Positions 25,490 to 33,389 of a stretch of 37,362 bases of DNA are shown piece by piece (within the stretch, counting starts at the first letter, position 1; each line of letters opens with the position of its first letter). Origin of the DNA: Elusimicrobiota bacterium (lineage in GTDB: Bacteria; Elusimicrobiota; Elusimicrobia; 2-02-FULL-39-32); contig JACPBF010000021.1 of the NCBI GenBank assembly GCA_016180425.1, positions 1-37,362 of the forward strand, in the 5' to 3' direction. The position numbers were made by a program, and so were the translations under genes. The notes beneath the pieces are model-generated. The model was not told the origin of the DNA. It was given only the letters and a program-made list of their open reading frames with translations, and did not search any database.

Positions 25490-28400
25490 TTATCCGCAGC
25501 GGGAATAACCGCAATCTTTGCAAACTGCGCAGCCATTTTCAAAAATTAGATTGACTCCGCAATCTGGACATACTCCAACAAAGTCTCTTGTAGGACCATA
25601 CTCTCTTTTAGGAGGATCTTGAACCATAGGCGCAGGATTTTTAATTTCTGGAGCTGCCTCTGCTTTGTCCGCAAGAGCGGTTTTGGCAAAATCTAATTTT
25701 AGCTGCTTAACAAATTTTATAGGTTCTGGCAATGTGGATGCGCGTGGATAAGCTTTTTGCGGATTAAATGAATCTCCATACAAATAGCGTCCTAAAGCAA
25801 GAGCGATTCCTTGAGCCACAGTAGTCACGCAAACCACAGTGTCATCTACAGAACGGTCAAACGCCACTTCTCTGGTTCTTACGCGCCACATCTGTTCAAT
25901 CACTTCTCTGGGATCTATCGCTGCTCTTAAAAGCAGGCTGGCCAGCCTGCCGGTAACCTCTGCTTCCGCATCTAAAGATTTTACAAAAACTTCGCAAAGC
26001 CCTAGTTCGTCTTCATTGATGGTCACATAAATTGGACCGCGCGGGGTCTCAATTCTTTCTGTGCGGCCTTCAGTGACTTTAGGCCGTTTTCTGGATGGCA
26101 AAGGATGCGCGGAACCTGCCCCTCCTGCCTTGGCAAGTTTTTCTTTTTCTTTTCTTTTTGCTTCCTCATCCGTAATCAAAACCCCTTCTCTGGAGCCTTC
26201 CCGATAAACTGTAATGCCTTTGCATCCCATTTTCCAAGCAAGGAAATAGATTTTTTCTACATCCTCCTCGGTAGAATCGCGATGGATGTTCACTGTGGAT
26301 GAAATGGAATGGTCAATATGCTTTTGAATAGTTGCCTGCATATAGACTCTTTTTTCTGGAGCGATATGGTGAGCTGTAACAAAAAATTCCGGCAGTTGAG
26401 AATCATCTTTTAAATTAAATCTTTTCATGTAGATGTCCACCAAAGGATGATAGACTTTAAAAAATTCCTGACTTAAAGACTCTGAACGCCTTACATAAGA
26501 AAGATCAAAGATAGGCTCAACCCCGCTGGTCGTGCCTGCCAAAGCTGCTCCGGAACCCACTGGCGGCACTGTAAGCACAGCCACATTTCTTAATCCATGA
26601 GCCTCCACTCTTTTTAACACATTTGAATCAAGCCTTTGAATAAATGGAGACTTTAAATGCTGCTCTGAATCATAAAGTTTAAAAACCCCTTTTTCCAATC
26701 CAATATTCACGCTTTCATCATAGGCGAAATTTTTGATCCGCTCAAAAAGACCATCCACAAAACTAATCGCTTGATCTGTATCGTACTTTAACCGCATTTG
26801 GCAAAGCATGTCGCCTAACCCAGTAAAACCAAGACCAATTCTGCGAGAAGAAACTGAGGCTTCAGTTTGAGCTTTTAAAGGATGTTTATCCGCGTTGTAA
26901 TCTAAAACATTGTCTAAAAATCTTACGCCATAACGAGCCGCTTTTTCTAAAGCGGTCCAATTCACTCTGGAGTTTTCCGTAAATTCTTCTTCCACAAACT
27001 TAGAAAGATTAATATTGCCTAAGCAGCAATCCCCATACCCCTCAAGGGGTATCTCACCGCAATTGCCAGTGACAATCCCATTAAAAATTAAGGAATGGTT
27101 ATAAAATTGCGTTGCATCATAAACCGCTTCCTCCCCCGCGTAAGTAATCGCTCTCACTTTTGCTAAAAATCTCTCTTTTTTTCTAGAGAAACTAAATTTT
27201 CTTTCCTTAAACCATTGTTGAAACTTCTCACTTTTTTCTTTTTGCAAGAATCCAATCTTTTGCATAAAATAAACCACATTCTCGCCATGCAGCCTTAAAC
27301 TATAACATTGACTGGAATCGTATTCCCGTTTTTCTCCTGCTCGGGTTGTGTAGAAAAATTTTGATTTTTGATTTCTCTTTTCTTCATAAATATGACAAAA
27401 GATTCCAAAATTGGAAAGTAAAACCTGAATCTCTTTTAAAAAACGAAGATTAATGGAAGTAAGAGAAAGGGCAATTTCATCCTTTTTCCTCTTGCGAGTC
27501 CAGACACTGCCATCCGCGCTAAAGAGGCCCTGCAAATAGCCGCGCACGCAATCTTTAGTTCCTTGCCATACTAACTCAGGCACTTTTAATTTGGATTCCT
27601 TGGAAAAAGAATATAGCTCTTTAAAAATTCTGGCTAATCTGACTGATCCAATTCTTATTTTTTTAAGTTCTGAGATTTCTTGAATTGCAAGGGAACTGTT
27701 TCTTGAAATCCATTCCGGAGCTCTATCTAAACGAGCATAATCTGTGCTGATCACGCTTTCAGCAGCCCTATGCACTTCCTCAATAACTTCCTGGTTCTCA
27801 TTCCATAATTCAATCAGAGCTTTTTTATCGCCAAAAGTTCCGTCCCCAGCAATTAGCCCGGAAACCAAACCAAGCTCGTAATAGCCTGTTTGTCCAAACT
27901 GTCCTTCGCCAGATTGAATCAAAAGAATTTCTCCTTGCTTGATCTCTTTTAATTTTTTCTTTTCTATGTTAAATTTTGTAATGTTTCTTTTTTTCCCATC
28001 TTCATAAGAGACATGATAGGGTTTAGCCACATAAAACTCATGCCAATCTGTTGCCTTAATTTCATAACCCGCATCTGTTTCCACTTTATACACTTTTGCT
28101 TTATCCGAGGTTTTAAAGATAGGGGTGCTGGTTGTTGTAGTTACGCCATAAAGGTCAGACTTGCCGTCTGTTCTTTTATCTATAGTTACTGTCAATGGTT
28201 TTTCTTCGGTGTAAAGCTCTTTGACTTGAACCAATCCATGCTCAGTGTGAATTCTTGTATCGCCAGTTACACAAGGATTAGTGGAAATGACCTCCATGCC
28301 ATTATATTCTGAGGTAGATTCTTTTTTAATGGAATCCCAAAAAAGCACTCCAGGCTCTGCCCAGTCTCTTGCGCCTTTAACCAGCTCTTTCCACACTTCC

Positions 28401-29221
28401 CGAGCCCGAACTTTGCGAGTCACCCTGACTTTTTCATTTTCAAAATAAAGCTCAAAATCTCCATCTTTTTCAACCGCTTTCATTAAAGCATCTGATACCC
28501 TTACAGAAATATTGGCAAAACGCACGGTTCTTAAATCTCTTTTCACCCGCACAAAGTCCAGAATGTCTGGATGAGAATCGCGAGTGGTAATCATTAAAGC
28601 GCCTCTTCTGCCAGATTGGCCGATGGTGCCTGTGGTCAAAGAAAATAGATCCATAAAAGAAACTGAACCTGTGCTAGTCAATGCCGCGTTATTGACCCGA
28701 GCGCCTTTTGGACGCAAAATAGAAATGTCAGTTCCCACTCCACCGCCATAGGAATAGGTTCTAGCCGCTTCTTTCATCCAATCAAAAATAGCTTCCAGCC
28801 GATCCTCTTTTACAGGGATCACATAACAATTTAATAAGGTAACGTTTCTTGGGTTGCCAGCTCCAAAAAGAATCCTTCCTCCTGGAATAAATCTAAAATC
28901 TGATAAAAGCCAATAAAATTTTTCTTGCCATTCATTTCTTAACGCTTCATTCTCTTCTACGCTCGCCAGCTCTTTCGCCACTCTTTGCCACATCTCTACC
29001 GGTGTTTTTTCTACTACCCGGCCGCTTCTATCGCGCAGCGCGTATTTATCTAAAAAAACTCTGCACCTTAAAATGTCATCATTAAAAAATTCTTTGGTTT
29101 CTTGAGTTAACGGAGCAGGGGTTAAAGCCACTTCTTCTTCTAATGGGAGATTGGGAACTGATGGACTCACTTCCTCTGAACTGTTACTAGAATTTACCCT
29201 GCCTTCTAAGGGTGGATTCAT
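25490..29221 (-). CDS. nrdJ: Class II (B12-dependent) ribonucleotide reductase with intein
   Basis: 1,243-residue precursor from ATG 29221 (AAGGAGG 11 bases upstream; a TTG 11 codons earlier is less likely). Removing the 404-residue intein (317-720) leaves an 839-residue NrdJ. Exteins join as [14 protein letters not shown], so the +1 Cys of the intein is the thiyl-radical cysteine itself. Also seen: [43 protein letters not shown], a TSCPD-like domain ([20 protein letters not shown]), and a zinc-ribbon tail CPDC...CKDC with a terminal SRCG. It needs adenosylcobalamin and works with or without oxygen. Encoded directly after its likely repressor NrdR. No cobalamin riboswitch was seen. Confidence 0.96.
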   Translation of the reverse strand: MNPPLEGRVNSSNSSEEVSPSVPNLPLEEEVALTPAPLTQETKEFFNDDILRCRVFLDKYALRDRSGRVVEKTPVEMWQRVAKELASVEENEALRNEWQEKFYWLLSDFRFIPGGRILFGAGNPRNVTLLNCYVIPVKEDRLEAIFDWMKEAARTYSYGGGVGTDISILRPKGARVNNAALTSTGSVSFMDLFSLTTGTIGQSGRRGALMITTRDSHPDILDFVRVKRDLRTVRFANISVRVSDALMKAVEKDGDFELYFENEKVRVTRKVRAREVWKELVKGARDWAEPGVLFWDSIKKESTSEYNGMEVISTNPCVTGDTRIHTEHGLVQVKELYTEEKPLTVTIDKRTDGKSDLYGVTTTTSTPIFKTSDKAKVYKVETDAGYEIKATDWHEFYVAKPYHVSYEDGKKRNITKFNIEKKKLKEIKQGEILLIQSGEGQFGQTGYYELGLVSGLIAGDGTFGDKKALIELWNENQEVIEEVHRAAESVISTDYARLDRAPEWISRNSSLAIQEISELKKIRIGSVRLARIFKELYSFSKESKLKVPELVWQGTKDCVRGYLQGLFSADGSVWTRKRKKDEIALSLTSINLRFLKEIQVLLSNFGIFCHIYEEKRNQKSKFFYTTRAGEKREYDSSQCYSLRLHGENVVYFMQKIGFLQKEKSEKFQQWFKERKFSFSRKKERFLAKVRAITYAGEEAVYDATQFYNHSLIFNGIVTGNCGEIPLEGYGDCCLGNINLSKFVEEEFTENSRVNWTALEKAARYGVRFLDNVLDYNADKHPLKAQTEASVSSRRIGLGFTGLGDMLCQMRLKYDTDQAISFVDGLFERIKNFAYDESVNIGLEKGVFKLYDSEQHLKSPFIQRLDSNVLKRVEAHGLRNVAVLTVPPVGSGAALAGTTSGVEPIFDLSYVRRSESLSQEFFKVYHPLVDIYMKRFNLKDDSQLPEFFVTAHHIAPEKRVYMQATIQKHIDHSISSTVNIHRDSTEEDVEKIYFLAWKMGCKGITVYREGSREGVLITDEEAKRKEKEKLAKAGGAGSAHPLPSRKRPKVTEGRTERIETPRGPIYVTINEDELGLCEVFVKSLDAEAEVTGRLASLLLRAAIDPREVIEQMWRVRTREVAFDRSVDDTVVCVTTVAQGIALALGRYLYGDSFNPQKAYPRASTLPEPIKFVKQLKLDFAKTALADKAEAAPEIKNPAPMVQDPPKREYGPTRDFVGVCPDCGVNLIFENGCAVCKDCGYSRCG
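27062..28273 (-). other. Intein in NrdJ (LAGLIDADG homing endonuclease)
   Basis: Residues 317-720 of the NrdJ precursor. It begins [13 protein letters not shown] and ends FNGIVTGN before Cys. Block B-like ATDWHEF is present. Two LAGLIDADG helices are visible, [11 protein letters not shown] (451-461) and [11 protein letters not shown] (561-571), so the nuclease looks intact. As in the Dcd intein, the penultimate residue is Gly rather than His. NPC/GE is a recurrent intein site in ribonucleotide reductases. Confidence 0.93.
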
Positions 29222-29243
29222 AAGCGTTTTTTCCTCCTTGAAA

Positions 29244-29756
29244 TTAATTGGCAATCTTTAATTTTGAAATTTTTGATGACACAACTTTGGAAACAGCGTT
29301 TTTCTCCTTTCTATTTTTTAGTTTATCAATCTCTTCTAAAAAAGAATTGACATCGGAAAAATTCCTATAAACAGAAGCAAATCTTACATAAGCGACCTGA
29401 TCAATCGCATGCAATTTTTCCATCACCTTTTCTCCAATCACTTTGGAGGAAATTTCCATCACATAATCCTTTAACTCATACTCCACTTCCGCCACAACCA
29501 GGTCTATCGTGTCCATAGAAATCGGCCTTTTTTCACAAGCGCGCAAAATCCCTTGGCGCAATTTAGCTCTGTCATAAGGTTCCCGGCGCTGATCTGATTT
29601 TACAACCATTAAAGGCATTTCTTCCAACCGCTCGTAAGTGGTAAAACGCTTATGACAATTTTTGCAGATTCTTCTGCGCCGAATGACGCTTGCGGATTCA
29701 AGGGGTCTTGAATCTAAAACTGAATCATTCGAATGACGACAAAAAGGGCATCTCAT
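29244..29756 (-). CDS. nrdR: NrdR transcriptional repressor
   Basis: 170 residues. N-terminal zinc ribbon with Cys3, Cys6, Cys31, Cys34 and the basic stretch SVIRRRRICK, followed by an ATP-cone domain (about 49-139: VVKSDQRREPYDRAKLRQGI ... VAYVRFASVYRNF). It senses ATP/dATP and represses reductase genes at paired NrdR boxes. First gene of the cluster, immediately before nrdJ, so autoregulation with the reductase is expected. A Lys-rich tail of about 20 residues extends past the usual end. No Shine-Dalgarno is evident. Confidence 0.96.
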   Translation of the reverse strand: MRCPFCRHSNDSVLDSRPLESASVIRRRRICKNCHKRFTTYERLEEMPLMVVKSDQRREPYDRAKLRQGILRACEKRPISMDTIDLVVAEVEYELKDYVMEISSKVIGEKVMEKLHAIDQVAYVRFASVYRNFSDVNSFLEEIDKLKNRKEKNAVSKVVSSKISKLKIAN

Positions 29757-29762
29757 ATCAAT

Positions 29763-29772
29763 ATATTGAACT
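29763..29772. promoter_or_regulatory. Possible NrdR-box core next to the nrdR start
   Basis: CAATATATTG is palindromic and matches the ten central positions of the NrdR box (ACACWATATATWGTGT), but the outer ACA/TGT bases do not match. It sits just before the ATG at 29756. A second imperfect inverted repeat, ACACAATCTGTGGT, lies near the expected transcription start (about 29917-29930). Neither is a full box. Confidence 0.3.
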
Positions 29773-29795
29773 TTCTAATAGCATGACCTCTACCT

Positions 29796-29828
29796 ATAGG
29801 CGCTGCCTCATTTCTTTGGCAGCTATAA
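29796..29828 (-). other. Leader hairpin upstream of nrdR
   Basis: In the RNA, TATAGCTGCC pairs with GGCAG and CTATA, with a 3-base CGC bulge and a 10-base loop. No T-run follows, so it is not a terminator. It lies in the roughly 170-base nrdR leader; function unknown. The rest of 29757-29931 shows nothing else I can support. Confidence 0.4.
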
Positions 29829-29931
29829 GATCAATTTTTTAAAAACAACAGTTTGCAACTTTAATGAACATGAAGAATGTTAGACTGGAATGAAAAAGAA
29901 CTTTTTTACTACCACAGATTGTGTTAATTGG

Positions 29932-29960
29932 ATTTTAACATCTATATGTAGAGTTGTCAA
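29932..29960 (-). promoter_or_regulatory. Sigma-70 promoter of the nucleotide cluster
   Basis: TTGACA (29955-29960), 17-base spacer, TAAAAT (29932-29937) on the minus strand, start near 29925. It is the only strong promoter found upstream of nrdR and probably drives the genes from nrdR at least to purQ. Confidence 0.78.
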
Positions 29961-30065
29961 GGTTTGATTTTCCCTCTTAAGAATAGAAAAAATTTTGTTT
30001 AACAGGGATTGGATTCAAGAAATTAATTGAAGATTCTTACAACCAATCACGATTCAAAATGATCT

Positions 30066-30094
30066 TTGTTTTCCTGCAAAGAAATAGGTATAAT
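30066..30094 (+). promoter_or_regulatory. Sigma-70 promoter of thyX-purA
   Basis: TTGTTT (30066-30071), 17-base spacer, perfect TATAAT (30089-30094), about 35 bases before the thyX ATG. It diverges from the nrdR promoter roughly 105 bases away. Confidence 0.7.
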
Positions 30095-30129
30095 AAACTC
30101 TCGTCTTAAAAAATAAAAATAAATTTCCA

Positions 30130-31731
30130 ATGAAAATAAATCTAGAAAATTTAAGCGAGCTAGAAAAACTTTCTCGCCAATTTTTCCCTGAACCCAGAGT
30201 TCTTTTGATCAATGCTTTTCAAGTTCCTTATGATAATTCCGTAGCTACTGCCAAAACCTGCTACTCCTCTAAAGTCATTTATCCAGAAGATGTGAGTAAA
30301 GATGAATCCGCTAGGATTCGCAGGGATGCGATTGCAAAAAGCACTTACCTAGCCGGCCACCACACCACTTTACAGCACGCCACGTTTCAATTTGTAATTG
30401 AGCGGGTGAGCCGTCAGCTGATTTGGAGTTTTCTCCACAGCCATCCATTTTACAATAGCGAGCAGGTAAGCCAGCGCTATGTGGCAGTAGCGCCTTCTAA
30501 CTTTGCCCTGCCTCCCATGAATGAAGAAGAAAAAGAAGAGTATTTGAAAACCATCCAGATCAGCATGGCTGCGTATGAAAAACTGCAAGTTCTGCTTAAA
30601 CCCACAGTAGAAAAAGAATATCTAAAAATATTTCCAAACAGAAGTTTGTCAGAAAAAAAATGGCAGTCTGCGATTAAGAAAAAAACCCAGGAAATTGCGC
30701 GTTATGTTTTGCCTTTAGCCACGCACGCGCATCTTTATCACACCATTTCTGCTTTAACTCTTCTGCGCTATTTAAGGCTCTGCCAAATTTTTGACGCGCC
30801 TTTAGAACAAAAAATTGTTGTTTTTAAAATGACGGAAGAGGTAAAAAAATGGGATCCTGAGTTTTTTAAAAACGCGGAAGACCCCATGGCTTTAGAAGAA
30901 ACGCCGGAATACCAATATTTTCTTGACCAAAATGATCTCCCAACTCTGGAAGCGGAAGATTTTAAAAAAGAGTTTGACGATTCTTTAGGATCTTACAGCT
31001 CCAAACTCCTGGATTACAAAGTGAATGCTGAAAAAACCATGGCTCATGCGGTTAGGACGATTCTTGGCCAAACAGCCAAAAATTTAGAAGATTCTAAAGC
31101 GATCGGCATGGCGCTGAACCCAGGTAAAAATCGTTATCTTGCGGAAACTTTAAATTTAAACTACCAGGCAAAATTAAGCCGCGCCATGATCCATCCCCAT
31201 TTTACTTTTAGAAAAAAAATCTCTCATACCGCGGATTCCCAAGACCAAAGGCATCGCACTGTGCCCGGATCAAGGCCCATACTCTCCAAACATTTTTCTT
31301 CTCTTCCAGACTACATCATTCCACAACTGATCAAAATGAATCAAGAAGCTTATGAATTTTATACACAAACCATGAAAGAGCTTTGGAGCCAGATGAATCG
31401 TCTTTTAAACCAAAAATTAGAAATCGCTCATCTGCTTTATCTCCTGCCCAATGCTTTCCCTATCCGCTTTGAAGAGTCTGGCAGTTTAATTGATTTTCAC
31501 CATAAATGGACGCATCGGCTCTGTTACACTGCCCAAGAAGAGATTTGGAAAAACTGTTTAGAAGAAACCACGCAGGTTCAAGAAATTTTTCCAAATATTG
31601 GAAAATATCTTTTTGCGCCCTGCGCATTAAGGAAATATGCTAGTCGGAAACCTTTCTGCCCAGAGGGGGATAGATTCTGCGGCGTGCCTGTCTGGACGCT
31701 CAATCTTAATCAATATCAAAGGATCCTATAA
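30130..31731 (+). CDS. thyX: Double-length FAD-dependent thymidylate synthase ThyX
   Basis: Methylates dUMP to dTMP with FAD and methylene-tetrahydrofolate. 533 residues, twice a standard ThyX (~220-250): two ThyX-like halves in one chain. The RHRX7S-type motif is split between them. The first half keeps SEQVSQRYV (110-118) but has SHP (104-106) in place of RHR; the second half has RHR (374-376) but not the SxRY part. Each half has its LP...LRYLRL or LLP...HRL core helix. The C-terminus carries APCALRK ... CPEGDRFCG, a Cys set typical of this ThyX type. I recall chlamydial ThyX being of similar length. Followed by purA after 1 base. Confidence 0.92.
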   Translation: MKINLENLSELEKLSRQFFPEPRVLLINAFQVPYDNSVATAKTCYSSKVIYPEDVSKDESARIRRDAIAKSTYLAGHHTTLQHATFQFVIERVSRQLIWSFLHSHPFYNSEQVSQRYVAVAPSNFALPPMNEEEKEEYLKTIQISMAAYEKLQVLLKPTVEKEYLKIFPNRSLSEKKWQSAIKKKTQEIARYVLPLATHAHLYHTISALTLLRYLRLCQIFDAPLEQKIVVFKMTEEVKKWDPEFFKNAEDPMALEETPEYQYFLDQNDLPTLEAEDFKKEFDDSLGSYSSKLLDYKVNAEKTMAHAVRTILGQTAKNLEDSKAIGMALNPGKNRYLAETLNLNYQAKLSRAMIHPHFTFRKKISHTADSQDQRHRTVPGSRPILSKHFSSLPDYIIPQLIKMNQEAYEFYTQTMKELWSQMNRLLNQKLEIAHLLYLLPNAFPIRFEESGSLIDFHHKWTHRLCYTAQEEIWKNCLEETTQVQEIFPNIGKYLFAPCALRKYASRKPFCPEGDRFCGVPVWTLNLNQYQRIL

Positions 31732-31732
31732 T

Positions 31733-33028
31733 ATGCCAAGCATTGTTGTGGTTGGAACTCAGTGGGGAGATGAAGGCAAAGGAAAAATTGTCCATCTCCT
31801 AGGAAAAGAAGCGGACATGATTGTCCGTTACCAAGGAGGGCCTAACGCGGGGCACACGGTTGTTTTTGACGATAAACTGTTTGTGCTGCATCTAATTCCA
31901 GCGGGGATTCTAATCCCTAAAAAAATCTGCGTTATTGCTAATGGGGTGGTGGTAGATCCGCTTGCGCTCCAGGAAGAAGTAAAGCTGCTTGAAGAAAGAA
32001 AAATTAAAGTTGAAGGAAGGCTGTTCATCTCAGAGCTTGCGCACCTTATTTTACCTTATCACAAAATTTTAGATGTGGCTAAAGAAGAATCAAAAAAAGG
32101 AGAAACTAAAATTGGAACCACGCGTAAAGGCATTGGCCCTGCCTACGCAGATAAAGTGGAGCGGGTAGGGATCCGTTTAAGCGATTATTTAGAAGAAGAT
32201 ACTTTTAAAGAACTCCTGGAACAAAATTTAAAATTAAAAAAAGAATATTTAGGGAGCCCCTCTCAGATTGAAGAGCTTAAAAATCAAATTCTTACCCAGG
32301 CTAGCTCTTTAAGACCTTTTTTAAAAAAATTCGCGTGCGATAGTTCTTTATCTCTTAATTTGGCTTTAAAAAAAGGGAAAAAAATAATTTTTGAAAGCGC
32401 TCAAGGCACAATGCTGGATATTGATTTTGGAACCTACCCTTACGTAACCTCCTCTAACCCTATTGCCGGAGCAGTAGGCTCAGACTGCGGCATTGGTCCA
32501 AACAAAATTGGCTCTGTGCTAGGCATTGTAAAAGCCTATACCACCAGAGTTGGGGAAGGACCTTTTCCTACAGAATTAGATGATGAAGTAGGAAAAAAAT
32601 TAAGAGAGGTGGGAAAAGAATTTGGCGCTACCACAGGCAGGCCTCGCCGCTGCGGCTGGTTTGACGCTTTAGTGGTTCAAAGATCCGTAAACGTCAATGG
32701 CATAGAAAAGTTAGCCTTAACCAAACTAGATGTGCTTCAAGGAATTAACCCTTTAAAAGTTTGCATCGCCTATGAACACCATGGGCGAATCCTAAAACAT
32801 TTTCCCAATTCAAGAAAAGTATTGCAGGAATCTAAGCCTATTTACAAAACTTTAAATGGTTTTGGCGAAATTGGAAAATCTGTTCGGCGCTTTAAAGATC
32901 TGCCTCTTCCAGCGCAAAAATATGTTCAATTTTTAGAAAAAATTTCCGGAGCAAAAATCTCTTTTGTCTCTTTAGGTCGCAGCCGCGATGAAACCATCCG
33001 AATCACCCAAACCTCTCTTTGGAACTAA
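31733..33028 (+). CDS. purA: Adenylosuccinate synthetase
   Basis: GTP-dependent formation of adenylosuccinate from IMP and aspartate, first step of the AMP branch. 431 residues from ATG 31733 (AAAGGA 7 bases upstream), which fits the family; a longer in-frame reading overlaps thyX. Motifs: P-loop QWGDEGKGK at 10-18, NAGHTV, GTTRKGIGPAYADK, SSNPIAGA and the GTP-binding TKLDVL. Co-transcribed with thyX. PurB, which completes AMP, is not in the window. Confidence 0.97.
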   Translation: MPSIVVVGTQWGDEGKGKIVHLLGKEADMIVRYQGGPNAGHTVVFDDKLFVLHLIPAGILIPKKICVIANGVVVDPLALQEEVKLLEERKIKVEGRLFISELAHLILPYHKILDVAKEESKKGETKIGTTRKGIGPAYADKVERVGIRLSDYLEEDTFKELLEQNLKLKKEYLGSPSQIEELKNQILTQASSLRPFLKKFACDSSLSLNLALKKGKKIIFESAQGTMLDIDFGTYPYVTSSNPIAGAVGSDCGIGPNKIGSVLGIVKAYTTRVGEGPFPTELDDEVGKKLREVGKEFGATTGRPRRCGWFDALVVQRSVNVNGIEKLALTKLDVLQGINPLKVCIAYEHHGRILKHFPNSRKVLQESKPIYKTLNGFGEIGKSVRRFKDLPLPAQKYVQFLEKISGAKISFVSLGRSRDETIRITQTSLWN

Positions 33029-33114
33029 CCCAAATGAGTCATGATTTCTGATTTTCTTACATAAAACTTTTTTTCAACTTTTTGTAACAAAGATGCAACA
33101 CTTTTTTACCCCCC

Positions 33115-33143
33115 TTGACTCTTCCTACTTCTCCTGTTAAAGT
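33115..33143 (+). promoter_or_regulatory. Probable promoter of the giant-protein transcript
   Basis: TTGACT (33115-33120), 17-base spacer, TAAAGT (33138-33143). Start would be near 33150, giving a leader of about 240 bases that contains the hairpin at 33156-33190 and the riboswitch. Confidence 0.55.
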
Positions 33144-33155
33144 TACGGTATGATT

Positions 33156-33194
33156 GAACGCGTAAGAATTTAACATTCTTACGCGCGTTCTTTT
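33156..33194 (+). terminator. Strong hairpin with T-run: purA terminator or leader hairpin
   Basis: GAACGCGTAAGAAT pairs with ATTCTTACGCG...TTC (two-base CG bulge, 5-base loop), followed by TTCTTTT. It would end transcription from thyX-purA. If the promoter at 33115-33143 is used, it would be the first structure of the new transcript and could act as an attenuator. Confidence 0.55.
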
Positions 33195-33266
33195 AAGGTC
33201 AAAGGGTCAGAATCACTCCGCCTAACCTAAAAGTTTTCTCTTAGTTTTTAGAGTTTTAGGAGAAAT

Positions 33267-33293
33267 ATGGGCAGAGATCACATAACCCGATAA
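33267..33293 (+). other. Possible 8-codon leader peptide abutting the riboswitch
   Basis: AGGAG four bases before ATG opens MGRDHITR-stop. It has the best ribosome site in the leader, and its TAA overlaps the first bases of the aptamer (AAAGGCAA). Ribosomes here would block aptamer folding. It may be chance; nine codons is too short to judge by coding bias. Confidence 0.3.
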
Positions 33294-33386
33294 AGGCAAC
33301 CTCTAATGAAAGTTAGAGTGCGTGCGCAAAGCCACGGGACTTAACTCGCCAGATGTTTGGTGAGCATGCCAGCCGGGCCGCCGAAC
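33292..33386 (+). promoter_or_regulatory. Cyclic-di-GMP-I (GEMM) riboswitch, copy 3
   Basis: GEMM blocks in order: AAAGGCAACC; hairpin CUCUAAU-GAAA-GUUAGAG with the GNRA tetraloop expected to dock in the second helix; core GCGCAAAGCCACGGGACUU; hairpin CUCGCC/GGUGAG; and GCCAGCCGGGCCGCCGAA closing the aptamer. It ends 4 bases before the ATG at 33390 and no Shine-Dalgarno lies between, so control is probably translational: the closing helix would fall within the ribosome footprint. No terminator is seen between aptamer and gene. Confidence 0.9.
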
Positions 33387-33389
33387 GTT

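Noticed and set aside
29757-29931. Cobalamin riboswitch controlling the B12-dependent reductase
   Set aside because: The leader is too short and has none of the conserved cobalamin-aptamer blocks; only a simple bulged hairpin was found.
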